Shown: piece by piece, positions 1-11,190 of the stretch
Position numbering within the stretch: the stretch's first letter is position 1
How the letters are laid out: each line of letters starts with the position of its first letter
NCBI GenBank assembly: GCA_037576215.1
Contig: JBANDB010000005.1
Coordinates: 124,001 to 188,000 of the forward strand
Direction of reading: 5' to 3'
DNA: 64,000 bases
Origin: Armillaria gallica
Lineage: Eukaryota; Basidiomycota; Agaricomycetes; Agaricales; Physalacriaceae
Program-made: the position numbers and the translations under genes
The notes under the pieces: generated by a model
What the model was told of the DNA's origin: nothing
Database searches by the model: none
What the model saw: only the letters and a program-made list of their open reading frames with translations

Positions 1-323
1 CACCCACAAAACTACTTATAGTCTCGGGTAGCATCCCACCACGCTCAACAAAAACCCCCTCACTTGGAATAAAATAGGGAAACCCTCTCTTTCAAGGTGT
101 GTGCTATCCCGAGGGAGGGGCTATTTGAATGACCCTTCTTTCTTCCCATATCTGGCCAACGTATTCATTGGAGTAACGACACCAGATCAGGAGTGTGGGC
201 CCTTCCAATATGCATCCCCACACCCTCTACTTCATCTTCAAACAATGCTTATAGTACCAGCAGAAATAATCAATAAATCAATTGGAATAAAAAATAAAAG
301 AGTCATACAGCACACAAATTTAT

Positions 324-383
324 AAATGGGGAATCGAACCCGTTTGCCCTTGGCCGGTGAGCCATTTCGCATGAGCCATATCC
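324..383 (-). other. tRNA-like unit, class T1
   Basis: On the minus strand it starts GGATATGGCTC, continues through a box-A-like stretch and reaches box B GGTTCGATTCC. The 3' acceptor strand has decayed (AAATGGG on the plus strand instead of GGATATG). Related to the better preserved unit at 14,946-15,007. About 60 nt, too short for a normal tRNA. Confidence 0.55.
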
Positions 384-471
384 ATGATGTATATCACTGC
401 AGAAATATCATCCAAATACATGTTCATTTTGAAGTTAGTCTTGTAGCAAAAACAATGGACCATGACATCCA

Positions 472-530
472 GGACATGGGGGACTCAAACCCCTCCCTTT
501 CCCTCTAACTGTTCTATACCTCCATCCAGG
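472..530 (-). other. tRNA-like unit, class T5
   Basis: The minus strand ends GGGGTTTGAGTCCCC followed by ATGTCC, giving a T-arm-like hairpin; the 5' half is A-rich and poorly preserved. Similar units lie at 49,285-49,335 and 61,105-61,162. Confidence 0.4.
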
Positions 531-959
531 GACAACAAATCTATCTATCCCCTCCCCTTGCTGGAGGTGTTTTGAATTCTCCTCACCACCCAAAAGTCCC
601 ATGAGTGTTCAATTTCCCTTCCATCCTTGCTGCCCCACCTAAAGAACATGAAGCTTGATCTGTGTTTTCCAGAAACCAGATGCTTGAAGTGTGAAGGGGA
701 GCTTCCAACTATGGCTGATGCAGGATAGTCAGTGATGTTATGGGGAACAAGTTAAATGCATGAATATTCTGAACCTACCCCTGCTCATGGCTATTCTCGC
801 CTTCCTCTCTGCTTCACTTCATTCTTCATTCTCGCACTCTCATCTGATGAATGCTGGAACTCTGATTCATTGAGGTTCAATACCAGCATACGTGATCTAC
901 CACTGTGAGTAAGGATCAGCTAGTAAAAAAAACAAATCAACTATGTAGAGAGTCAACAT

Positions 960-1018
960 GGAGAGGAGGAGTCAAACCTCAAGTACATGGTGGTGCTATT
1001 ACTACACTAACCAATGCC
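960..1018 (-). other. tRNA-like unit, class T2 (decayed)
   Basis: Minus-strand order is GGCATTGGTTAGTGTAGTAA, then GAGGTTTGACTCCTCCTCTCC. Box B is altered from GGTTCGACTCC to GGTTTGACTCC, a C-to-T change at CpG. Equivalent units are at 15,591-15,652 and 51,201-51,259. Confidence 0.5.
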
Positions 1019-1360
1019 AAACAAAGCTGATATTACTACCAGTTTGTGTCAATCCCTTCACAATCCTTCCTGACTCTCAATCTTCTCATTGAAATTAAGC
1101 CATAATCAAATGCTACATGACTGGTCAGCTTCCAGGAATTGTTCAATATGAGGATTTGAATGTGAACCATTCACCACCAAGGGTCAGAGACACTTGGGTA
1201 ACCTAATTGGCTTCTCACCCTCTCATCCCATGCCCTGTCTCCCTATGTACCTCTTAGTCAAAACAAGTTACCATGATCATACTAATTTCGATTGCAGCTA
1301 ACCTAGCTTGGGCTTTGAATATGCTAAACATGTTACCATCTCTCGAGATTGAAAAATGAT

Positions 1361-1430
1361 GTCATAGCCACAGTGGTTAACACACACCTCCAGTCATTGA
1401 AGGAGGAGGTTCTATTTCTCCTTGTGTACA
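1361..1430 (+). other. tRNA-like unit, class T3 (Rep-A form)
   Basis: Reads CACAGTGGTTAACACACACC, then a hairpin CCTCC...GGAGG, then GAGGTTCTATTTCTCC and TTGTGTACA. Box B is decayed. The homologous site at 51,861-51,918 keeps GAGGTTTGATTCCTCC. Confidence 0.45.
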
Positions 1431-1751
1431 TGGTTTGAGAAGTTTGAACAGGCAACATTTTTCAGCCCTGCAGTTCCACATACCATGGTCATCATATTAA
1501 ATGTCCTCTTGCTTTTCTGTCCTCTTCTGATATCTTCCTGGCACAATCATATCTCTCTGAGGCTTTGGTGTAATTCATGGATATCCCTATTTTTATTTTT
1601 ATTTTTATTTTCCAGGTAAGATGGGTCTGTGAGGGGAAACACTCATTGTCAGACGAGGTGCCTCCCAATTTTGTTTCTCAGACTCTGCATATGGCATAGT
1701 CAGAGTAAAAGTTTATTTCATCTAGTAAAAGTTAGCTGCATATGTAGAACA

Positions 1752-1810
1752 CAGAGTGAAAGAATCAAACCTCTGGTGCTGGATCATATTACCAGTTACA
1801 CCATCTATAT
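1752..1810 (-). other. tRNA-like unit, class T9
   Basis: Minus strand: a box-A-like ATAGATGGTGTAACTGG, then GAGGTTTGATTCTTTCACTC. Equivalent to the clearer unit at 52,222-52,283 in the third Rep-A copy. Confidence 0.45.
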
Positions 1811-2338
1811 CCCCAAAATATTAGGGTTCCTTCACCCAGGGAATTTGAGCTGGGGCTCTCCACTAAAACTTCAAGTCGCCACATGTGGAAAGGAAGAGTT
1901 GAATCTCAATTCAACATCCAGGTATGAATTTCAGCCCAGGTCCATCTTTTGCTTCACAACAGGTATCACTGATACATCACCACAGGAACAGACAGTTGGT
2001 ACATCACAGCTTACATGATTGCCCACCTATACCATTGTGTTCTCAAAAAACAAACCCATCCATCATCAGCCTTTCTTTCTATTCAAAGATGTCACTACTT
2101 TGACCAGTCAGACATAGTCTTGTGGGATGGAATGGCCCAAGTGTGCATGTGTGCATTTTCCCTTACTAGACCATCACACAAAATGCCTTCCTTGACTCAG
2201 ATACAAAGAACCCCACAGTCATTTCCTAGCATTTAAGTTATTTCTGACAGTAGCAGTTTGTTATATTCAAAATATCACGGAGTGTTGTCTACAGACTTCT
2301 GTCCCACCTGACATTCATCATAAGGGGACCACCTTTTC

Positions 2339-2400
2339 TTGCAGCACCATGGTCAATACATAACTCCAATTGATCGAGGTTCAATTCTTTCTTGAGCACA
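2339..2400 (+). other. tRNA-like unit, class T3
   Basis: Follows the pyrimidine-rich leader TTTTCTTGCAGCAC that precedes most T3 units, then GGTCAATACATAAC and GAGGTTCAATTCTTTCTTGAG. Strongly decayed; recognised by alignment with 6,700-6,760. Confidence 0.45.
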
Positions 2401-2802
2401 TGATTCACTTGCTTAGGTAATTTTATTCTGGTGTTTTTTGGTATTCAGATAGTTTCCTTCACCTCTTGAGATCATTTCTATACTGTCATAATGGGCTCAA
2501 CGAGGTTGAAAAATGGGACATTCTTTTTTCAAAGGCCTGGTGGGGTACCTTATGATATGCAGCACATTGTCCATACCTACACTACCAAGATGAAGTAGCA
2601 CCAACACAACAGAAGGTTAAATGTTCTTCCTGCTAAATTAAACTAACATCTCTCCTGGAGTCTCTACTCCTCAAACAAAGTGAGTAGCAAATGTGAGATG
2701 GAGGCTATGACGCTCAAAGTACCCCATAGTTCATGCCATTCTGACTCACAAATTCACTCAGAACCAAGAAAAACAAAGCTATCTACACTTCTCTACAGGG
2801 AA

Positions 2803-2862
2803 TCAATGGGGAATTGAACCCCTTGGCCAGAGAGGCCACTTCACCTGAGCCAGGATGTTCCA
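2803..2862 (-). other. tRNA-like unit, class T1
   Basis: Minus strand reads CCTGGCTCAGGTGAAGTGG, then a small hairpin GGCC-TCTCT-GGCC, then AAGGGGTTCAATTCCCC. The hairpin sits where a tRNA would have its anticodon arm but is only 4 bp with a 5-nt loop. Confidence 0.5.
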
Positions 2863-2899
2863 GAAAATATCACCACAAACTACAAATTTGTGAGTATTC

Positions 2900-3950
2900 T
2901 TCCCCCTGACTTCCAGCAAAAAGGAAGGAATCTACTTAGCAATAATTGCATATGGGAGAATCAAACTCCCTAATGGTTTCCTGTTGGCAATAGCTGTTAA
3001 ACGATACTATTTCATACATCTTAGGTTCTGAGCACAACATACTCTTCCCTCCTTGACTGGTTTGAATTTGTACCATCACCACCTCACATCTAAAAGCTTC
3101 ATACCTCAATGAGAGAAGAATGGCAGTCAATCTGTATCGCTCCAATTTCCTTGCCAACTACTGAACATACATATTTAAGACTTCCCTGATCAACTACTCA
3201 CCCATTTAACAGTGGGCATTTCAAGGTTCAAACCTAAAATGATGGCAGTATAGTCAACAAGGAAGCCATTGTCCAGGAGCATAGTGATGATGCTGATGGC
3301 ATGAAAAACAAGCTAGATGAATGAGTGTTCCAGTAAAGAATTGACCTCAAATAACAGTTTATGAACCTACGGCCAAATGACGATTCACAAGACAAAGTGA
3401 AGGAAAGGTAGGAATGTTGACTTATACTCAGAGACCCAGTCAGGCTTGGGCTTGCATTACATGTTCCATCCAAAATTAAACACATGAGAGACTTAAATAC
3501 AGAGATACAGTCATCCACAGCCTGCATGAATATGCATCTCTATACTGTCGACTGGTCAGTTTGCTGATGCACTGTTTACTAGCACAAGAAGCGAGGCATT
3601 CAAAGGTAGTCTTTATTTCCCTAGAGATCCAACAATAGACTGACTACAAATGCCAGAGAGTGTAACAGGGAAATGGTGAGGTATCTGCACCAAGTCATCC
3701 CTGTAATTGAAAGAATGGCATCAGAAGTGTATGAAACTCTGTTTCCTCTCAACAGTGAATGCTGTTCCTCTGAGTATGGGCATGTATCAAAACAGAGGAT
3801 CAGAACTGGCTGTGGACATAGCAGGAGGAAATTGTTCATCTTTCATGATGGGAGTGGCCAACAGGTGATCAGTGATGGGACACATGATGTAGAGGCCATT
3901 GGTAGTACGGGTGTAGTCACTACTTGGGGTTTTGGTATTGAAAAAGTTTT
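2900..3950. other. Intergenic repeat remnants
   Basis: The first 250 bp resemble the stretches at 13,440-13,620 and 49,700-49,820 (shared CTGAGCACAACATACTCTTCC). The rest shows only short open frames with no recognisable family and no second copy in the window. I see no supportable gene here. Confidence 0.5.
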
Positions 3951-3954
3951 TGTC

Positions 3955-4250
3955 TAGTAGTGGCAGTACCTTGTCTGTGCAGTAGCTTCTTTGAAGAAGG
4001 CAGGACTCGTACTTGGCCTCATATGTATAGGTGAGAATGGTGCATTAGCCAGCAGGTCCTGGGAGGGTGGGACTGTCATCTGGAGAGTGGGACAAGGCAG
4101 AATGTGGGCGGAGTATTGATGGGAGAGGTGGCAAGGACAGTGCGGTGAATCTGTTGTCAGGGCCAGTATGAGCAGAGCCATCAATGATGCTATGATGACT
4201 GTGTAACTTTCAACACACCCCTCCTCACAAGTTGCAAGACAATGCACCTT
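3955..4250 (-). pseudogene. OXR1-like N-terminal fragment
   Basis: The minus-strand frame contains VPPSQDLLANAPFSP, then PSTSPAFFKEA. It aligns with VPPSQDPLATPPFSP...PSTSHTFFKEA in the OXR1 copy at 11.2 kb. DPLATPPxSP is, from memory, a conserved N-terminal stretch of basidiomycete OXR1 proteins. Only about 45 residues match, and the frame ends soon after FFKEA. It lies opposite to all other OXR1 copies, so it was moved separately or inverted. Further minus-strand open frame to about 4,680 is not recognised. Confidence 0.6.
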
Positions 4251-5223
4251 AGGTACTCAGGCAAAATCAATCACCTGTATCAGTTCTCTTAAGTCGCATA
4301 ACATCAAGCTTGTTCCGATCATAAAGGTTGTTCAATGAGGTTATACGCTCACTAGAATGGACACACCCTTGCTTCAATGCCCCAGTAATGGAACCCTGTC
4401 CTTGCACTAATGAGACAGATTGGATCTCCTGAGGTGGTGAAAAGAGTTCACAAAAGCCGCTGTATGCTCGTTTAGGCAGATCTGGGATCCAAAGATGAGT
4501 ATATTCCATGTGTCATAGCAACAACATCCAGGTAAGATGGTTGTATGCACTTGTTTGCCTTGAGTGTGATTCGCTATGGAAAATCTGGAGCTCAGGCTGG
4601 GCCGCCTTTCACTTCCTTTGATCCCTTCCTTCCCAACTCGGGCTCTTGTCAAATCCAAAATGGCTCTTCCCATCAAAATCAAGGCATTGGATGCAACAGG
4701 TCTCCATAAGTAAACCCTGTTCCCGTTACATGAATGAGGAGCATCATCAATTCCAATGTGTCTGGAATCTGAGCATTTTTACCATTCATGTGAGGTAGAC
4801 ATCTGGTTTATATATGGTGATGCAATGCTATCCTTTGTGCATGTGCTGTGTGCTTTGTTAACGCTACCTCCCAGGCTCTTTGGGTTTTGTCCTTACCAAA
4901 AATCTGACAAAGACATAGATGAAACCCATTTTGTGCTCCCCCCTTCAGGTGAGTGAGGTCAGGACAATCTGCACCCTTCAGGTATCCTAATTGGTTTCTC
5001 TAGCTATATATTCACTTTCATCAAATACCAATCCCACCAAACTCCCGTCATCTCCTCAAATCACTAACACTTCAGAGTTCTGCACATTGAGAGCAAGGAT
5101 GCTTCCTTTACTTTTTTATCATCTATCAGGTTATGTGCAGGTCCCCCCTCAAACTCTCACCCCTGTGTTCATAGGCTCAGTGTGTTTTGAGGTCAGTGTT
5201 GTGCCAACAATTTCGACTATTCT

Positions 5224-5290
5224 TGCAGCACTGGAGTGTATTTGTTAATACCCCCCTCTGACTGAAGGAGAGGGTTCAATCCCCCCTCGC
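5224..5290 (+). other. tRNA-like unit, class T3
   Basis: Starts TGCAGCACTGGAGTGTATT and ends GCGTGCA, so the ends can pair (TGCA-GC with GC-G-TGCA, one bulge). A stem CCTCT/AGGAG brackets GACTGAA, followed by a box-B-like GGTTCAATCCC. The unit at 61,455-61,527 is the same with an intact box B and a perfect 7-bp stem. Confidence 0.55.
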
Positions 5291-6189
5291 GTGCATGATC
5301 CATACAGTTTACCGTTTTCTGTGTCTGCCGTTCCAACAAAAACAGGATAATTTGATTAGTATCTCGGTCGTCTTCTTGTCCACTTACTCGCTTTTCTGAG
5401 CCCACAGTCTTCCTGTCACGATCATATATCTCTCTTTGGTGAACGACGGATATACACTTCTCGCTCTTATTATCCTGGTAAGACTCGGACAACCTCGCAT
5501 AGGGAATAGGTCAATACTCAGCTTCTGGCAAAGTGAGAGGTAATTTTCAGCAGGCCTTTAATGACCAATTCCTCTGCTCTGAATCTACATACCCAACTTG
5601 AAGCTCCACATGGCCACCTCTCACGCTGAACGTACCAAGCTATGATCTGTCCTGCAAAGCAGAAATTCGAGTAAGAGCATGAAAGTTCATCTAGTAAAAA
5701 GTCTCTTTCACCTTCAAGTATTAGCACGTGCATAGGAGGAGTCGAACGTCGACATTGTCACCTATCTCCAATCTGGCTATGAGGCCTCCTTGGACAGAAT
5801 TCGGGGAAATAAACCCAAAGAATGAGAAGGGCTGAATTGAATGGGACTATTCGCAAAAGAGGAACACATAAAGTACTACCCTCCAGTCGCAGAAAATCTG
5901 GATTGAATCTGATATATACTATCACCGCAGGAACAGGTGGTTAGTGCTCCACAGCTTACCGACATCCACATGCACTGCTATGAATTACTTTCCTCGTTTT
6001 CCACCGATATCCTCACTATCTCAAAAGATAACGACTCATCGACCTTTCCTCCTATTCAACGTTGACAAGTCGGACGTCATCTCGCCTGATGGAACCCCTC
6101 AAGTGTATGGAGTTTTCCCCTTGCTACCGCGGACGTCAACGGTGACTCAAATTCGCCCATACACGCTACCGTACGCTTATTACTCGTCA

Positions 6190-6622
6190 AAGTGTAGTCG
6201 TTGTCTCAGTCTGTCGTGCACCCGAACTGTGCTGGTGCACTTATCGTTGTCATGGACGACGACACCGTAGCCGACGGAATATGGCAGAGCAGCGGATGGG
6301 GTTACTATGGCAGCGGAGAATCGTACGCTTCCCTTCCTTCCACCTCTTCCCAGCTAACATGTCGTCTAGGTTCCTATGGCGGTAATCTATATACAAAACC
6401 ATCGGGAGGAACCACTATATTGCCCTCTGTGAGCCGGATTACCTGAGCTTTGGAGGAGGAGATGGGTCATATGCATTGTACGTTGACAAGAGCCTGCTAG
6501 GGAGCTCTTCGGCACGGTGTCTGACATTTGGGAATGACGTCTTGTGTTCTCCGGGGAGGATGCGTGCGGGAGAAGCAGTGCCGTTTAAGTGTGTAGACTT
6601 GGAAGTGTGGCACGTAGGGTAG
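6190..6622 (+). pseudogene. OXR1/TLDc C-terminal fragment (in Rep-C copy 1)
   Basis: Begins abruptly at an equivalent of GALIVVMDDD and ends at the family stop (TAG 6,620-6,622). The last part reads YLSFGGGDGSY, a TLDc core motif, then LCSPGRMRAGEAVPF and DLEVWHVG. A deletion removes part of GDTVFGAFVADGI, and the segment after the second intron position is frameshifted (the FLWRYSN region is damaged). TLDc proteins of the OXR1 family protect against oxidative damage and regulate the V-ATPase; this piece cannot encode a full domain. Confidence 0.8.
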
Positions 6623-6699
6623 ATCAACCTAATGCTGATTTCAATGTGTGATTTTCTCACTGCACTCAATTCATTCATTGTAAGGGGTCATCTTTTCTT

Positions 6700-6760
6700 G
6701 CAGCACTAGAAGCGTGGTTAATACGGCTCAGCTCCGAGGTTCGATTCCTCCTCGTGCACA
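6700..6760 (+). other. tRNA-like unit, class T3, downstream of TLDc fragment
   Basis: Reads TGCAGCACTAGAAGCGTGG, TTAATACGG, then GAGGTTCGATTCCTC and TCGTGCA. Five of seven end positions pair (TGCAGCA with TCGTGCA). The T-arm is perfect but there is no room for an anticodon arm. It lies 80 bp after the TLDc stop codon, an arrangement repeated at the other OXR1 tails. Confidence 0.6.
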
Positions 6761-6909
6761 TGTTCTGTGCAGTGTAGATTTTGTGTTCCCTGTATGCTCA
6801 GGGAATTCGCGGGCCGCTAACAGGAAGACGAGATTGAACTCCGATGTAAGTTGCTTTAGTTAACAAAATGTATGTCAGAAGTTTTCACTTCATCTCAAAT
6901 GACGACGTA

Positions 6910-6960
6910 CAGAGGAGTCGAACCTCGAGTGCCGGGCTAACTGCTGCACTAGCCATGTCC
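6910..6960 (-). other. tRNA-like unit, class T2
   Basis: Minus strand: GGACATGGCTAGTGCAGCAG, then CTCGAGGTTCGACTCCTCT. Box B is intact; the unit is about 50 nt, the shortest of its class here. Counterpart: 63,257-63,314. Confidence 0.55.
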
Positions 6961-7424
6961 AAAGGACAGAGAACAGAGCTCAGTTACAAGGGGTCTTTCG
7001 CCTGTTACTCATTCTTCTGAGCTCGATAAATCCACGTGTCTCTCGATTTCAACCTCAGCAATAATCTAGATTACAGGAGTTCGAATTCACGGTGCAAGTG
7101 AATAAAGCTATGGGTATGTTCTTGATTCTAAGCTTTGACTGCTTGTTTGATTGACGATATTCTTCAGCAATATAGTAGCTGTGTAAATTAAATCAAGAGC
7201 CAGTCAGACGATCGTTGCATTGATTAGCTTGTGCTTTCGTACAAAACGGACGGATGGAACTAGGGACACTAGGAGCAGACAGTGTCATCATCTGCATACG
7301 CGCACTCCCGTCCCCCTAGCGCGCACCCACCGCCGTCAAGAGGAAGTATTGGATTCCGGTAAAAGGCAAATATACCTACAACATCCATGAGTATCACCAT
7401 AATTCAAGATAGCAAATCTTTAAC

Positions 7425-8246
7425 TTACTCCATTCTCAGTCGCTGCGTTGTCGACTGAACACCAATGCCTGTTACCATATAATGGCGACCGTGACTTGGG
7501 GTGAATACCCTACCTTTTCCGTACCAAACAATCCGACTAGCTTTTACAGTGTCCCTCGCGATACTGTGGCCACCAGTCTTATAACGCCTCAGGAACTCAC
7601 CAGTCGTCGTTAACAAGTCTTCAAGAAATATATCGGCATTGTACCAAAAGGTGAGGAGACAAGGACGTAAAATAAGCGGAGTGAATGTGCCGTCAACGTG
7701 TATTCATTTTGAAACTCACCTGAGTACGTGTTCGGCATTGAGGACATCAGTACCCATTGAATGAAGAGCAGAACTTAAGTTCACCGTGGCGTTATGGCTA
7801 GAGAGCATCAAAATAAGCAGCAGCCGACATCGTTCTGCAGTCGAGAAAATGATTGTATTGATCAACAGGAGAGCTTGGGGAGTCGAAACGGCACCCACCA
7901 TAGGAATGTCGAGCTAAAAGACATCACAGGTACATTTCCATGCGAAGAGGACGCGACGGCACTCACCATTTCATCCAGTACACGTCAAATACTTCTCTTA
8001 TCGCCTGGCATCACCGTATCCTAGAGAAGAGACAAGTCAGTAAATATCGATATCGTTACAAAGAAAACCCAATTCACAGTCACCGTCAATTTGGGCCTGA
8101 TTCAGGTGAGATCGCATAGGGGATGGTGGTGGTTGACAAGAGAGAATCAACAGAGAGTGTAGTGACTTGTTTGTGTGTGGTTTCCATCCTCCGAGACGCG
8201 TTGTTTGCGCTTGACGTGTCTTCTCAATCAATTTGATCCCTCTCAT
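7425..8246 (-). pseudogene. Unrecognised spliced gene remnant
   Basis: On the minus strand, plausible exons are separated by short GT-AG introns: about 8,246-8,060, then a short exon ending VLDEM before GTGAGT, then an exon with IPMVGAVSTPQALLLINTII, then one with TTTGEFLRRYKTGG and KGRVFTPSHGRHYM. The last exon also occurs in Rep-C copy 2 (63,800-63,970) with largely preserved wording but one stop (V-stop-YRKGRVF). Two in-frame stops suggest decay here too. I do not recognise the family. CpG content is high, like a young or active gene. Confidence 0.35.
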
Positions 8247-8449
8247 TCAAAATACAGGCGGCTCGGTTACCTTGTTCTTCTGGCTTGGATTATCATCGTG
8301 CGTGGGTGATTATTCCCTTCCAAATCCGACTGTTGACATTCGGGATGAGGCTATCCGGTTGATATTCGAGGTGAGGTCTTCCGATGAGCTTGCTGAAAAG
8401 ACTAGTCGAGCTTCGTAAAGGTATCTATCAATACTGTCATAATCTGGGC

Positions 8450-11180
8450 TCAACGCATAATGAAATACCTTGAATTATAGAACGTAAGAATCAATTCTCC
8501 CCATGAGTCTGAAGAATGAATTTACCTCGCTTAGCAAAAAAGAAGACACTTGCGGGGCAAGTGAATATCTTAACGTGCACGACACGGCAACTCGAATCCC
8601 GGTTGCAGTCTGGTGGGCGTGCTCTCTGTCTCGTGATTCTGTTGACTGTTGACTGTTGACAAGTCCAAATAACTCTTATACACTTACCTCCACCATCTCT
8701 TCCCTCCCGACGTCCACTTTTTCCCTCCCCTTCCTCGTGTCATCAACTCCATTACTCATTGATTACAGCAGCGACGTCCATCTGTCCAAAATATGTATCC
8801 CCCTCCAGACATCGTGCATGTGTGTCCGAAGTCAAGCTCGACGTTGATGCCCATATCGGGATGCTGGCTGTGATGTGCCGCCGGCATTCACCTTCTTTCC
8901 CTCTTACTACCACCATGGTATGTTTATTTTCTCTACTGGTAGCTCCCCTGCTCACAGATGTCTCTCAGCAGCTCGATTATGATTTTTTTATGTCCATAGC
9001 ATTTGATTTGCGTCTCGATTACCGCTGCTAACGTGTTTCTTCCCCAAGATGCATTTTCTTTTGACATTGCCGACATTTCGCTTGCCAGTCCTCAAGTCTC
9101 CTCGATTCTGGCAGGTTGTATACCATGTCAGAGACACGGTAAGTCCAATACCTCCTCGGCAGGGTTCCTGTACTGATACACCTTAGCCAAGACCTTTCCC
9201 AGATGATCTTACCTCAAGACGAATGTTCTGCAACGGAGTGCTGCCAGTATGCCTCAATGATACAAGGAGAAGCTGTCGGGCGACAAGTACCTTACTAGGT
9301 ACGTGTTGGCACCGATTTCCTTTCGTACTTTTGAGCTCATCGTTCTTTGGATGTCGTTCAGGTGTCCTGAATACCGTATGGGCCCTAGTGCTGTTGCGTT
9401 GAATCCTTGTGGCCGTCAGTAAGCCAAAATACAACCATGAGCTGAAGGGTGACAGCGTATCTGACCGGTACGTATTCATCTCAATCTCCTTGTATCTTTT
9501 CTTGGCTAACGATGGTAGGGTCATCTTAGACCCCTTCATCATACAATCGAAGGATCACCGAGAAGTATGGAGGACGGGCAGCAGTGTATGTTTAAGGTAA
9601 GTAGGTTCGTCTTGAGTGTTTCTTGCGCCTCATGGAATAAACATTACATAGACCCCTGTAATACAAGCGTAGCAGCATCGAAAGAGCACGTAAAATGTCT
9701 CTGTGCACCTCATCGTCCATTCCCTTCGATACTCGCTACTCATCCTCGCTCTCAGTGTCTCGCAATGTCCTCAATATTGCTCTGAGACGATGTATCTTCC
9801 TCCCGCGAGCAAGCGTAAGTCATCCTCTTGCCTGCGCTTATGCGTTGCCAGTGCAGATGTCCAAGGCGAGCTAAGCGTTCGTTTATCACATTTTATGTTT
9901 TGTGGTGGACACTAGTCGATATCCGGCTCGATTATAGGTTTCAGCAGCCTCGAAATTGCTCCGAGACGACGTATCTTCTTCTGGCGAGCAGGGGTAAGTC
10001 ATCTTCTTTCATCTAATGCTTCCTTTGCTTATGTGTTTTCAGTTCCTTCCTGGAACGACATCCATGATGAGTCAATGGCTGTAAGATTCATTTAGCTTGT
10101 TTTCTGTCTCGTGGGGCATCACAATTGATCTCCGTTTCGTTTGTAGGCTGCTAGATAAAGGCCTTCGATTTTAACTATACGTATCGACGTCTCGCGAGCC
10201 GGGCAAGTCATCATGTAAGATATTATTCGGCCGTATTTGACTGATATTTACTCAGTCAAAACCTCCAATTTGTCTCAGGAAAACCCTTGCGGAGCCAACA
10301 TCATGCGAGATGACACTGTAAGCGACATGTTCGAAGTATTTTTCGTCTCTCGAAGTACTAATTTCTCAACAGATTGAACTCCAAAAATCCTGAGATCGAA
10401 ACCTTCCGGAGCCAAAACCTGGGAAGGAGTAAGGAATTTTTCGTCTACGAAAGAAGGCTTACTCACCCGGCTATATAGATGTATTTTTGGCAGAGAATGA
10501 AGCCTTGCGAAGTCGGCAGTCAGTGAGCTTTTACTTTGAAGTGTTTTTATGGTTTCCTTGTTGATATTCCCATGTTCTAGGTCAGAAAAAGTAGAATAAA
10601 GTCTTGCGGAGCCGTAGGCAGGTAAGCAACTATTTGAGCACCATTAGGTCTTGTTACGAATGCTGAATTTCTTATTTCCCAGACGTGTTTCGCCTCTAGC
10701 TTTGCACGAAATGTTCCAGAATGATGTCAGGTACGTTTTTACCACGATTTTCATTTTGTTTTCATTTAGTGCTAACTTGGAATCTGGAATTCAGCATGCG
10801 TACGAGTGAACAAAAGGCGGAAGAGGCGGTCGGCGAGTTTCGAAGAACTTTAAATGATTTTCGCGGGTTCGTAGCGATGTAACGTGGAAACAGACGCTTC
10901 AAACGGACTGTTTTTGTTTGACCTTTGCGTGTAGCTACGAGGAGAAGTCTCTACCATTGACGGCGGGGTCCTAGTATTGTGAATAGCCGTCTTGGGCAAA
11001 TCCCAAGACTGCCTATTTTTTTCTATGACCCTGAGAGAGAGGAATGGAAGGTGTGATTCTGCTAGTTCGAAGTGCTTACGTAATCTTTGGACCTCCACTT
11101 GCGGGTCGCTCACGGATTCGTTGTGTTGTGAAAATAAATAGCCATTTATATTCCTGAAATCCACTCTGAACGACGCGGTT
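8450..11180 (+). pseudogene. Rep-D copy 1: intron-dense gene-like region upstream of OXR1
   Basis: This block precedes OXR1 in three places (also 24,440-27,180 and 57,440-59,390). It shows many short exon-like pieces separated by 35-60 bp stretches with GTAAGT-type starts and CAG/TAG ends. Wording shared between copies includes VELDVDAHIG, MAVMCRRHSPSF and DAFSFDIA, followed by PRNCSETT repeated in neighbouring mini-exons. The DNA motif CTTGCGGAGCC (or CTCGCGGAGCC) also recurs several times. I cannot name the family. Frames are interrupted in all copies, so it is probably a duplicated, decaying gene rather than OXR1 5' sequence, though a leader role is possible. Confidence 0.4.
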
Positions 11181-11190
11181 ACGAGATCCT

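Larger units (their letters stand above)
1..2300. repeat. Rep-A, copy 1 (5' truncated by window edge)
   Basis: The same block recurs in the same orientation at 14,032-15,815 and 49,690-52,850, recognisable from the shared start (CTCGGGTAGCATCCCACC at about 24, 14,067 and 50,250) and matching order of smaller motifs. It holds at least five tRNA-like units and no convincing protein-coding gene; the short reading frames inside are not conserved between the copies. This copy has fewer CpG sites than the other two. Confidence 0.8.
5010..7646. repeat. Rep-C, copy 1
   Basis: Repeated in the same orientation at 61,250-64,000, where the window cuts it off. Both copies share, in order, a T3 unit, decayed repeat sequence, a TLDc-domain fragment, a second T3 unit, a T2 unit, and the start of a minus-strand gene-like region. 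The breakpoint joining non-OXR1 sequence to the TLDc fragment is the same in both, so the join predates the duplication. Confidence 0.85.

Noticed and set aside
1579..1612. T-rich (TTTTTA)n tract as a telomere or polymerase III terminator signal
   Set aside because: It is a short low-complexity tract absent from the other Rep-A copies, with no telomere-type repeat nearby.
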